From JAHFOW01 sp964370795 (GTDB taxonomy: Bacteria > Planctomycetota > Brocadiia > Brocadiales > Brocadiaceae), in contig CAYJME010000081.1 of assembly GCA_964370795.1 (NCBI GenBank), forward strand, positions 1-12,987: DNA of 12,987 bases. The letters are read 5' to 3'. The position numbers and the translations under genes were made by a program. Below the pieces are notes generated by a model, which was not told the origin of the DNA, ran no database searches, and saw nothing but the letters and a program-made list of their open reading frames with translations. Shown here in pieces: positions 6,925 to 12,987 of the stretch. The first letter of the stretch is position 1. Each line of letters opens with the position of its first letter.

Positions 6925-8091
6925 TTATTTGCCCGATAAAGAATGTTCGTAAAATTCCTCGAGCTTCTGCACCAGGTGTGACCAACGCAGGTGATCCACA
7001 GCGTACTGTCTAGCTTTCTCCCCGAAGGCCTTTCTTTGATGAGAATCAGTGAGTAAATCAATTGTTGCCCTGGCAAAAAGATCAATCGAGTCCGGTACAA
7101 CCGCACCAAAATCACCATTTTCCAGGAATTCTCTGAGATCACCCACATCCGTTGAGATTATTGGTTTGCCAACCGCTAAATAATCGGATGCTTTTAGCGG
7201 GAGTCGGCCGCGATTTGCTTGTGAATTTCTCAAAGGTAACCAGAGAATGTCACAGCAGTTTAATGCAGTGTTCAGCTTATCCAATGTGCTCGACCCAGTA
7301 ACAATTACGCTTTCCGGACGTGATACCAGTTTCGTAAAATCAAACGGGCAGTAACCAGCAATCATCAATTTCGCAGTCGGAATGCGTTGCTGAACAAGGT
7401 TAAAACTTTCCGACATGAATTGAGCATCTTGCATAAATATCGAGCCCATATAGCCGATTATGGGGGCATCTTCAGTTATGCCAAACACATCCCGAGCGAG
7501 GTGCTGGTTTACAGGGTAGAACGCCTTAACATTTGCACCGTTTGGCAAAATTAGTAGCCGATTTTCAGGAACACCTAAATTGACGGCACGTTGGTATATT
7601 GACCTGCTAATTACAGTCGTTCCCTGTGCTACTCCCCGGAAATGCTCTTCATAATAGGTTTCAACCGGTCTTAATATTGTTCTTACGAACGGATTCTTCC
7701 GTTCCTCAACTGAACCACCTTTACCAAACCAATCAGCCCAATCCATAAATATCGGGACACCATGGCGGTGAATTTTTAACGCCGGATAAATAACCGTCGG
7801 ACGCGTTTCAAAAGCATGCACCAGGTCGAATGTATTCTTCCCAGCCCAGGTTAACCGGCGGAATACATTCCACGGGTCCCAACCAGACCTTAATGAACCC
7901 CTTGTTAGGTCAGGGGATTCTACCAGCCGTATGTCTCCAATTATCGTTTCAGTAAACCGTAATCGTTCTTTTGGAGCGGTTGCCAACAGTGTAATTTCAT
8001 GGTTATGAACAGCCAGTTCTTGCCCCAATGCCAAAGCACGATAATAAGTCCCTCGACCAACCTGGTTGAACACGATCATCAAAATTTTCAT
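6925..8091 (-). CDS. GT-B fold glycosyltransferase (GT4-like)
   Basis: The 388-residue product is a retaining-type GT-B enzyme that would add one sugar from a nucleotide donor to a growing glycan at the cytoplasmic face of the membrane. The N-terminal domain starts MKILMIVFNQVGRGTYYRA with the usual glycine-rich loop. The C-terminal donor domain includes LILPNGANVKAF at 180-191, IIGYMGSI at 211-218, LMIAGYCPF at 242-250 and PLKASDYLAVGKPIISTDVG at 298-317. In the last block the first Glu of the family's E-x7-E is replaced by Asp303, a conservative change. The ATG overlaps the stop of the upstream gene (ATGA at 8091-8088), a sign of translational coupling. A longer in-frame start at 8217 would overlap that gene by 130 bases and add a tail unlike the family, so I rejected it. 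Confidence 0.9.
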   Translation of the reverse strand: MKILMIVFNQVGRGTYYRALALGQELAVHNHEITLLATAPKERLRFTETIIGDIRLVESPDLTRGSLRSGWDPWNVFRRLTWAGKNTFDLVHAFETRPTVIYPALKIHRHGVPIFMDWADWFGKGGSVEERKNPFVRTILRPVETYYEEHFRGVAQGTTVISRSIYQRAVNLGVPENRLLILPNGANVKAFYPVNQHLARDVFGITEDAPIIGYMGSIFMQDAQFMSESFNLVQQRIPTAKLMIAGYCPFDFTKLVSRPESVIVTGSSTLDKLNTALNCCDILWLPLRNSQANRGRLPLKASDYLAVGKPIISTDVGDLREFLENGDFGAVVPDSIDLFARATIDLLTDSHQRKAFGEKARQYAVDHLRWSHLVQKLEEFYEHSLSGK

Positions 8092-8975
8092 GGCTGTGGT
8101 CTCATCCAACCATCGAGAAGCCCTTGCCAATAGGCTACTAAAGCCTGCGTTTTCCATCGCAAGAGAAGCCGAACTGTCCATAACAGGGCGCTTCCGAAAC
8201 GGTATGGAATAATCCACAAAGGATAAAGGCCGTGCATGTGTTTCCGGAAGTAAATGCCGCTGCTGCGGGCTGTATGGTAGCGTTCTAAAGAACTGTCTGA
8301 TCCATCGCTACTTAAGGAAACTTTATGATAAACCACAGCCCCGGGTACAAGGGCCATTTTAATTCCAGCCTGTTGCATCCGCATACAAAGGTCAAGGTCT
8401 TCATAATACACAAAAAATCTTTCATCGAATAAGCCAACTTGCTCCAGAACCTGACGCCTGAAGAGTAGTGCACACCCGCTTAAGAAAGTCCGGCGGACTT
8501 GCACGGCCGGAAGGGGCTTTTTTCGACTGTGAGCATCTTTTGGTTCCAGCAGAATGGGTGATATGGTTCCCCCTGAAGACCACAACCGCCTTGGCGCATC
8601 TGAATAAAAAATCGCGGGGGCGACGACACCAATCTTTTCTTCCATACCCGAAAGTAATCTATGGCCCATGTCTGGCTCGGCTTCTGCATCATTGTTGATA
8701 ATCAGAATAAAGTCAGCACCACATTCTAAAGCATGTCGCATTCCGGCATTATAACCACCAGCAAACCCCATATTAGTAGATGACTCAATTAAGTGGATTG
8801 AATCTGTTTGATACCTGGCTCGAATGAATTCAACAGAATTATCCGATGACCCGTTATCCACTATGACAATTTGGAGATGGATGTTGTTTTGGTTTAATAG
8901 TGAATCAATACAGGCACACGTTTCTTTGGGTCGATTCCAATTTACAGTAACAGCAAAAACGTTCGGCAAAACCAT
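8088..8975 (-). CDS. GT2 family glycosyltransferase, rhamnosyltransferase-like
   Basis: The 295-residue inverting GT-A enzyme carries VTVNWNRP at 9-16, VDNGSSDNS at 39-47, the NMGFAGGYNAG loop at 68-78, the metal-binding NND at 94-96 (a DxD variant usual for this subgroup), FLSGCALLFRR at 164-174 and the catalytic-region YEDLDLCMR at 191-199. This set is typical of WbbL/RfbF-like rhamnosyltransferases that act in O-antigen, capsule or galactan assembly. There may be a hydrophobic C-terminal membrane-associated helix near 250-272. It starts 15 bases after the preceding GT-B gene, and its stop overlaps the next gene's ATG. No good Shine-Dalgarno is visible before 8975. Donor and acceptor cannot be read from the sequence; a deoxyhexose derived from the gmd product would fit the locus. 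Confidence 0.92.
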   Translation of the reverse strand: MVLPNVFAVTVNWNRPKETCACIDSLLNQNNIHLQIVIVDNGSSDNSVEFIRARYQTDSIHLIESSTNMGFAGGYNAGMRHALECGADFILIINNDAEAEPDMGHRLLSGMEEKIGVVAPAIFYSDAPRRLWSSGGTISPILLEPKDAHSRKKPLPAVQVRRTFLSGCALLFRRQVLEQVGLFDERFFVYYEDLDLCMRMQQAGIKMALVPGAVVYHKVSLSSDGSDSSLERYHTARSSGIYFRKHMHGLYPLWIIPYRFGSALLWTVRLLLRWKTQALVAYWQGLLDGWMRPQP

Positions 8976-8990
8976 AGGAATTAATATTAT

Positions 8991-10112
8991 TTACAATGAA
9001 ATTGGCGCACAATTTTCACGAAGAATTCCGATCAAATTATCCCATCTATTGTCAGGATAGTTTGAGACCGTGTGTGTCGGAGATTTTGTCCAGCTTGATA
9101 AGGTTTGGGCTAATGACTCTGCATCGATCGGGGAAAAAATACGAAAGGCATTCTCAGGAACGTTTACCTGTCCTTCTCCCAGGATTTCCGAAGCAACCAC
9201 CACCACCCCAAAACCCATCGCCAATTTTACCGCTGCGCTTTGCGTGCCGCCAACGTAAGGTGCTACGAACACATCTGCCGCGCCGAAAAATAGCGGCACC
9301 TCTTCGTTGGGTATATAGCGGTTGTCAATCGTGACCCAGTCTTCAACTCCCTCCGTTTGGATCAACTTTCGGTACTCCTCGACATCCTCCCAGAATTCAC
9401 CGGCGATCAACAGGTGAACCGGATTCCCTTGCCGTTTCAATATTCCTGCCGCTTCCACCAGCAGTCGCAACCCCTTATACGGCCGAACAATGCCAAAAAA
9501 GAGTGCAACCTTGCGTTCAGGTGGTATTCCCAGTCGTGATTTGGCTTCGGCAAGATCAATTTTTGTGTCGGTTGAAAGTTGGTAAGCCGGGATGGGTGTG
9601 CATTCGACCTTTGCCCGTGGGAACAGATTGCTCACGATCTGGCGTTGGGATTCAGACAGGGTAATAAAGGAATCCGTGGCTGAAAGAGCATATGTCACCA
9701 ATGGCTGGTCCCAGGGACGAGTCTCATGTGGATAAACATTATGGATCAGGAAAATACTTTTGATTCCCGCCCGTGTCAATCCGCGAGCCAAAGTACCAAA
9801 TGCTGGCGCCCAGAATGTCGTCCACCATTGGAAGACTACCAGGTCCGGTTCGAACCGGATGATGTCTTTGCGGACTTGTTCCCAGGTCCAGGGATACAGC
9901 GGGTCGAGCAGAAATTTTGCTGGAACCGATAAGGCATCCACACTCGGGTCCTGATCCGACTTGCCCGGATAGAGAAATTTGGGATACTGGCGTTTAAAAG
10001 AAACTACTTCAATCTCATGACCAGCTTTACCAGCAGCATCTGCCAGGGCAGTAGTGAAATGAGCAATCCCACCACGGTATGGATAGACTGGACCGATAAA
10101 TACAACCTTCAC
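8991..10112 (-). CDS. GT-B fold glycosyltransferase (GT4 family)
   Basis: The 373-residue product has a complete GT-B architecture. The acceptor domain begins MKVVFIGPVYPYRGGIAHFT, with the G-G-I-x-H loop at 14-18. The donor domain has FFGIVRPYKGLRLLVEA at 205-221, LLIAGEFWE at 234-242 and the donor-binding PYVGGTQSAAVKLAMGFG at 285-302. In that last block the common Glu of the GT4 E-x7-E motif is not evident, a feature shared by several TQS-type members. It should add one sugar in glycan assembly at the inner membrane. It starts with GTG at 10112, and the methyltransferase stop overlaps it as GTGA (10112-10109). GC content is intermediate between the AT-rich genes on its left and the GC-rich genes to the right. 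Confidence 0.9.
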   Translation of the reverse strand: MKVVFIGPVYPYRGGIAHFTTALADAAGKAGHEIEVVSFKRQYPKFLYPGKSDQDPSVDALSVPAKFLLDPLYPWTWEQVRKDIIRFEPDLVVFQWWTTFWAPAFGTLARGLTRAGIKSIFLIHNVYPHETRPWDQPLVTYALSATDSFITLSESQRQIVSNLFPRAKVECTPIPAYQLSTDTKIDLAEAKSRLGIPPERKVALFFGIVRPYKGLRLLVEAAGILKRQGNPVHLLIAGEFWEDVEEYRKLIQTEGVEDWVTIDNRYIPNEEVPLFFGAADVFVAPYVGGTQSAAVKLAMGFGVVVVASEILGEGQVNVPENAFRIFSPIDAESLAQTLSSWTKSPTHTVSNYPDNRWDNLIGILRENCAPISL

Positions 10113-10705
10113 GGCAACATTCCAACCGCAAACTGGTTACCGCCAAACATGAATTGGGAATACTCGACCATTTTTAATCCGTGGCGGCTAAATAAATCTT
10201 GAAGGGTCTCCCGGTAATAAAATATTTCATGATCTTCGGCAGCTTCCTGGTAAAAAAATCCGAATCTTGCGCCGATGGTATGGATTTTTCCGCCAAAAGG
10301 TGTAGGCGTAGTGATCAATATCTTTCCATTTTGATTTAATATGTTCGGAAGTTGGCTAAAAATATGGTCTGGGTTTTTTAAGTGCTCCAAACATGCTGTC
10401 ATCACAATCGTATCAAATCGTGATTCTACTTCTAAAAAATCCGATTCCAGATCCATAATTTTCACGCGGTATTCTGGATATTGACGTTCGAACCATTGCA
10501 CTATCGATATTAAATGATCGACCCCCAGATAATTCTCAGGTTTTGGTTGATTGTGTCCAACGAATGCGCCATAACCGCAGCCTAAATCGAGGATTCGTCC
10601 TGTTACATATGGCGCAATTATTTTCTGCCGTCGATTTTCGATATAAACAGATAACGGTTTCATGTTTGGCCGGAAGAATTCTTCCCATCTCCCCTTACCC
10701 GCCAC
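10109..10705 (-). CDS. class I SAM-dependent methyltransferase
   Basis: This compact 198-residue Rossmann methyltransferase has motif I RILDLGCGYGAFVG at 37-50, an acidic post-motif residue in LGVDH at 60-64, ACLEHLKNPD at 104-113 and GKILITTPTPFG at 127-138. It could methylate a sugar, a lipid-linked glycan or a small metabolite. The start is uncertain. A GTG at 10705 is preceded by AGAGGTG (10714-10708) and yields an N-terminus with GRWEEFF, a sequence often seen at the start of such methyltransferases, but it overlaps the upstream gene by 46 bases. An ATG at 10663 overlaps that gene's stop as ATGA but has no ribosome site. I chose the GTG. Base composition drops sharply just after the overlap. 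Confidence 0.8.
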   Translation of the reverse strand: MAGKGRWEEFFRPNMKPLSVYIENRRQKIIAPYVTGRILDLGCGYGAFVGHNQPKPENYLGVDHLISIVQWFERQYPEYRVKIMDLESDFLEVESRFDTIVMTACLEHLKNPDHIFSQLPNILNQNGKILITTPTPFGGKIHTIGARFGFFYQEAAEDHEIFYYRETLQDLFSRHGLKMVEYSQFMFGGNQFAVGMLP

Positions 10706-11613
10706 AACACCTCTTCCATCATCCTGCGATTCTTCCCCACCAGGTCCGCCACCAGGCCAATCAGCCAGGTCTGGAAGCCCACGATCAGCAGCACCGCCGC
10801 CAGGACCAGTGATTGGATGTGCCCGTCGCCGAGCCCCTGGAAGTAGAAGATGAGAAAGCGTACAACGAACACCAACCCGACCAGGAAGAAAATCGTCCCA
10901 ACAGTAGAGAACACGCGCAGCGGACGGTACATGGTGTACGAGCGAATGATGGTTGCGGAAGAATGTTTGAGGTAGTGCCCCATGTCGGTCATCAGACGCG
11001 AGGGACGTTTCGGCGGGTTGGTGCGCACCGGCACCGAAAGCACCCGCGTGCTGCGGTTGCCCGCCTGGATGATGGTCTCGAGCGTGTAGGAGTAATCCGA
11101 CAGGACGATGGTGTGCAGCGCCACGTCGCGGGTCATAGCCCGGAAGCCGCTGGTCGCATCGGGCACGTCCAGCCCGGCTGCGCGCGAGACTACCCGGCTG
11201 CCGATCACCTGCAGGCGGCGTTTAAGCGGCGAGAAAGTCTCCAGCGTAGCCACCCCGCGGTCGCCGATGACCATTTCAGCTTCACCGTGCAGCAGCGGCT
11301 GGACCAGCAGAGGAATGTCGCCAGCATTGTACTGGTTGTCGGCATCGGTGTTGACGATCAAATCCGCTCCCAGCCGCAGGCAGGCTTCCAACCCGGCAGC
11401 AAAGGCAACTGCCAACCCGGAATGGTGCGGCAGGCGCAGCACATGGTCCACCCCGCAGGCGCGCGCAGTTTCCGCTGTAGCGTCCGTGCTGCCGTCATCG
11501 ATCACCAGAAATTCGACTTCGTCCACCCCGTCGATCTGGCGCGGCAACTGAGCCACTGTCTCTGGCAGGGCTTCGGTCTCGTTATAACACGGGATCTGAA
11601 TGATAAGTTTCAT
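10660..11613 (-). CDS. polyprenyl-phosphate sugar synthase-type GT2 glycosyltransferase
   Basis: The 317-residue product combines a DPM1/GtrB-type GT-A domain with two C-terminal transmembrane helices (about 233-258 and 267-292). Motifs are IQIPCYNETEALPET at 5-19, VIDDGSTDAT at 37-46, VNTDADNQYNAGDI at 87-100 with the metal-binding DAD, and DATSGFRAMTR at 152-162. The family transfers a sugar from GDP-mannose, UDP-glucose or a similar donor to undecaprenyl phosphate or dolichyl phosphate, giving a lipid-linked sugar for use outside the membrane. With the nearby gmd, a GDP-linked donor is plausible but unproven. It is the first gene of the leftward run, with a divergent plus-strand gene 115 bases away. 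It is strongly GC-rich, unlike the genes from 10660 leftward. Confidence 0.9.
   Translation of the reverse strand: MKLIIQIPCYNETEALPETVAQLPRQIDGVDEVEFLVIDDGSTDATAETARACGVDHVLRLPHHSGLAVAFAAGLEACLRLGADLIVNTDADNQYNAGDIPLLVQPLLHGEAEMVIGDRGVATLETFSPLKRRLQVIGSRVVSRAAGLDVPDATSGFRAMTRDVALHTIVLSDYSYTLETIIQAGNRSTRVLSVPVRTNPPKRPSRLMTDMGHYLKHSSATIIRSYTMYRPLRVFSTVGTIFFLVGLVFVVRFLIFYFQGLGDGHIQSLVLAAVLLIVGFQTWLIGLVADLVGKNRRMMEEVLWRVRGDGKNSSGQT
10708..10714 (-). promoter_or_regulatory. ribosome binding site inside the GT2 gene
   Basis: AGAGGTG on the minus strand precedes the GTG at 10705 with a short spacing (AGAGG, then four bases). It supports the longer, overlapping start of the small methyltransferase. 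Confidence 0.45.
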
Positions 11614-11653
11614 GCAGGGGATAGGTCACCGGTGGTGAAATCGTTCAAACCCA

Positions 11654-11659
11654 AGTATA
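11654..11659 (-). promoter_or_regulatory. possible -10 box for the leftward glycan operon
   Basis: TATACT on the minus strand, about 41 bases before the GT2 start at 11613, in the 115-base divergent intergenic region. No recognisable -35 box lies 16-18 bases upstream, and no clear Shine-Dalgarno follows, so the call is tentative. The remainder of this gap is GC-rich with short CCGGG/CCCGG inverted repeats near 11680-11706. Confidence 0.35.
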
Positions 11660-11716
11660 TCACAGCGCCGGCACAGACATGCCCGCCCGGGCTGGCATCC
11701 CGCCGGGTTAATCGTT

Positions 11717-11722
11717 TATACT
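11717..11722 (+). promoter_or_regulatory. -10 box seven bases before a start codon (leaderless-type)
   Basis: TATACT at 11717-11722 is six bases before the ATG at 11729. Transcription from such a box would begin on or next to the ATG, giving a leaderless mRNA, which fits the absence of any Shine-Dalgarno for this gene. No -35 match is seen. Confidence 0.4.
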
Positions 11723-11728
11723 CGCGCT

Positions 11729-12454
11729 ATGCAACCTAATGGAACCACCATCCTGCGTTTTGAGCCAGGTCAACTGGAACTGACCGCTGACTGGGTGCTG
11801 CAAGCACAGGGGGCCGATGCCGCCGTATTGCGCGCCCGCCGTCCGCAGGTGGTGGAGACTGCCGAGCGGGCGCTGGCAGACGGTCTGATGCTGCTCGAGC
11901 CGCGTGCCCTGGTGCGTGTTCTGGATGTGGATGGGCTCAACCATCAGCGGCTCAAACTGACGGGAAATGGTTCGTTGACCGGCGCTGCCATCGGTCAGCA
12001 CCTGGCCGGGGCGCAGCAGGTCGCAGTTGTGCTCTATACGAGCGGAACGGCGCTGGAAACCCGCATCCAGCAGGCGATGGGCAACGATGCCCCCTACGCC
12101 TTTGCGCTGGACGGGGTAGGCAACGCCGCCAACGATGCGCTGTCGCTGCTGGTATACCGCTACGTCAACCGCCTGGCTGAAGAACATGGCTGGCAGACAT
12201 CGATTTTCCTCAACCCGGGTATGGTCGGTTGGAGCGTGGAACAGGGGCAGTCGCAAATTTTTTCGCTGGTCGATGCTGCGGTAATCGGGGTGAGCGTCAA
12301 TCAAAACCTGGCCATGCACCCGCGCAAAACCACCTCTGGCGTTATCGGAATGGGCCCCGGCATGACCCCGGCCGAAGGGCCGCCATGCGCGTACTGCGCG
12401 CTCAACGAGACTTGCCGGTTCAAAGGCCGCCATGTGCACCCGGGTGTGGGGTAA
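11729..12454 (+). CDS. MetH activation-domain-like (vitamin B12) protein
   Basis: The 241-residue product resembles the stand-alone relatives of the C-terminal activation domain of cobalamin-dependent methionine synthase, which binds AdoMet for reductive reactivation of the corrinoid cofactor. Supporting blocks are VVLYTSGTALETRI at 100-113, ALDGVGNAANDAL at 126-138, FLNPGMVGWSVEQGQSQIF at 160-178 (the P-G-y-x-x-W-x-x-x-x-Q region) and IGVSVNQNLAMHPRKTTSGVIGMG at 186-209. The last matches the family's conserved I-G-V-x-L-x-x-x-x-M-x-P-x-K-S-x-S-x-I-I-G stretch. A C-terminal CAYCALNETC (Cys220, Cys223, Cys229) could bind a metal or iron-sulfur cluster. No methionine synthase or corrinoid protein is nearby, so the partner is unknown. 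GC-rich; divergent from the glycan operon; no ribosome site. Confidence 0.7.
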   Translation: MQPNGTTILRFEPGQLELTADWVLQAQGADAAVLRARRPQVVETAERALADGLMLLEPRALVRVLDVDGLNHQRLKLTGNGSLTGAAIGQHLAGAQQVAVVLYTSGTALETRIQQAMGNDAPYAFALDGVGNAANDALSLLVYRYVNRLAEEHGWQTSIFLNPGMVGWSVEQGQSQIFSLVDAAVIGVSVNQNLAMHPRKTTSGVIGMGPGMTPAEGPPCAYCALNETCRFKGRHVHPGVG

Positions 12455-12542
12455 TTCCGCAGATTTCATCCAGGCGGTGTGCCTTTTATGCCGGGCATGG
12501 GTTAAAATGATTTGGGTGTAAAAACAACCTAATTTTAATGGC

Positions 12543-12550
12543 AGGGAGAG
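12543..12550 (+). promoter_or_regulatory. ribosome binding site of the dCMP deaminase gene
   Basis: AGGGAGAG ends four bases before the ATG at 12555 and fixes that start over an ATG at 12538. In the 100-base gap upstream a TAAAAT (12503-12508) could be a -10 box, but no -35 partner is visible. No terminator was seen after the preceding gene. Confidence 0.6.
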
Positions 12551-12554
12551 CTTA

Positions 12555-12987
12555 ATGCGGCCATCCTGGGATTCTTATTTTATGAAAATTGCGGAAGATG
12601 TAGCGTTGCGCAGTACCTGCGACCGCGCCATGGTTGGAGCGGTGCTGGTGCGCGAGAAGCACATTATCGCCACAGGTTACAACGGTTCTCCCGCCGGGCT
12701 GGAGCACTGTGACGACATCGGGCACCTGATGGTGGACGGACACTGCGTCCGTACCGTGCACGCCGAGGTCAATGCCATCATCCAGGCAGCGGTTTTCGGG
12801 CAGGCCACCAAGGACGCCGACTGCTACGTGACCCATTTCCCCTGTCTCAATTGCACCAAAATGCTCATCAATGCGCGTATCTCGCGGCTGGTGTATGCCA
12901 ACTCATACCGGGTTGACCCTACCGCGCTGGATTTTTTAACCCGCGCCGGGGTGGAGCTGGTTAGCATCGAAGATATGCCCCATCAAC
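12555..12987 (+). CDS. dCMP deaminase (ComEB type), 3' end cut by the window
   Basis: The first 144 codons are present, and the reading frame is open to the window edge. The enzyme deaminates dCMP to dUMP, feeding dTMP synthesis in the cytoplasm. It shows TCDRAMVGAVLV at 21-32, TGYNGSPAGLEHC at 40-52, the catalytic HAE (His69 zinc ligand, Glu71 proton shuttle) in VHAEVNAII at 68-76, and the zinc cysteines in PCLNC (Cys97, Cys100). His51, Cys52 and Cys64 may form the second, structural zinc site known in this family. Family members are usually around 150-190 residues, so little is missing. It starts at an ATG with a clear ribosome site. It is GC-rich like the neighbouring plus-strand gene and has no evident link to the glycan genes. 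Confidence 0.92.
   Translation, partial: MRPSWDSYFMKIAEDVALRSTCDRAMVGAVLVREKHIIATGYNGSPAGLEHCDDIGHLMVDGHCVRTVHAEVNAIIQAAVFGQATKDADCYVTHFPCLNCTKMLINARISRLVYANSYRVDPTALDFLTRAGVELVSIEDMPHQ

Noticed and set aside
8089..8217. Extended N-terminus of the GT-B glycosyltransferase from an in-frame start at 8217
   Set aside because: It would overlap the GT2 gene by 130 bases and add residues unlike GT-B proteins, whereas the ATG at 8091 gives an ATGA junction and begins at the first Rossmann strand.
11680..11706. GC-rich inverted repeats in the divergent intergenic region, considered as a terminator
   Set aside because: No U run follows on either strand and no transcript is expected to end between two divergent genes.
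10813..11739. Plus-strand open frame of 308 codons opposite the GT2 gene
   Set aside because: The minus-strand GT2 has a complete set of motifs; the antisense product is Arg/His/Gln-rich without recognisable domains.
11708..12469. Minus-strand open frame of 253 codons opposite the MetH-activation-like gene
   Set aside because: The plus strand carries conserved blocks and the Cys motif; the reverse frame has no domain and low-complexity His/Arg/Gln composition.
1..12987. CRISPR arrays, tRNA genes, insertion sequences or attachment-site duplications
   Set aside because: I saw no regularly spaced repeats, cloverleaf-like sequence, transposase motifs or paired terminal repeats, although a transferred cassette would make them plausible.

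Overview
The window reads as a bacterial surface-glycan biosynthesis locus. My best guess at the source is a Chloroflexota (Anaerolineae-like) genome. This rests on the kind of secreted repeat protein, the stand-alone B12/methionine-synthase activation-type protein and the mosaic base composition; it is inference and no marker gene confirms it. No rRNA, tRNA, CRISPR array or transposase was seen.

Layout. From 11613 down to 100 every gene lies on the minus strand, so transcription runs right to left. The order is: polyprenyl-phosphate-sugar-synthase-type GT2 (10660-11613), small SAM methyltransferase (10109-10705), GT-B glycosyltransferase (8991-10112), rhamnosyltransferase-like GT2 (8088-8975), second GT-B glycosyltransferase (6925-8091), zinc-ribbon SAM methyltransferase (5989-6912), NodU/CmcH-type carbamoyltransferase (4259-5896), flippase-like membrane protein (3263-4237), secreted four-repeat beta protein (1794-3194), strong intrinsic terminator (1745-1774), lipoprotein (1112-1672) and GDP-mannose 4,6-dehydratase (100-1083). 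Stop/start overlaps (ATGA, GTGA) and gaps of 12-28 bp tie several genes together. A TATAAT promoter before the carbamoyltransferase and a probable one before the secreted protein divide the run into at least three transcription units. At the left edge a very good sigma-70-type promoter points out of the window. At the right, two plus-strand housekeeping-type genes follow: a MetH activation-domain-like protein (11729-12454) and the start of a dCMP deaminase (12555 to the window end).

How the genes may work together. GDP-mannose 4,6-dehydratase makes the GDP-4-keto-6-deoxymannose precursor of deoxyhexoses. The GT2 and GT-B enzymes would assemble a glycan, possibly on a lipid carrier. The methyltransferases and the carbamoyltransferase could decorate its sugars. 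The flippase-like protein could help move a lipid-linked product. The lipoprotein and the Ser/Thr/Asn-rich secreted protein are the envelope-side members. The actual glycan cannot be read from the sequence.

The interval between about 1112 and 10660 is clearly poorer in G+C than the genes on both sides (for example 21-24 of 60 bases in lines just inside, 41-46 of 60 just outside). The locus therefore looks like a glycan-modification cassette set between GC-rich resident genes, with sharp borders at the gmd start and at the GT2/methyltransferase junction.
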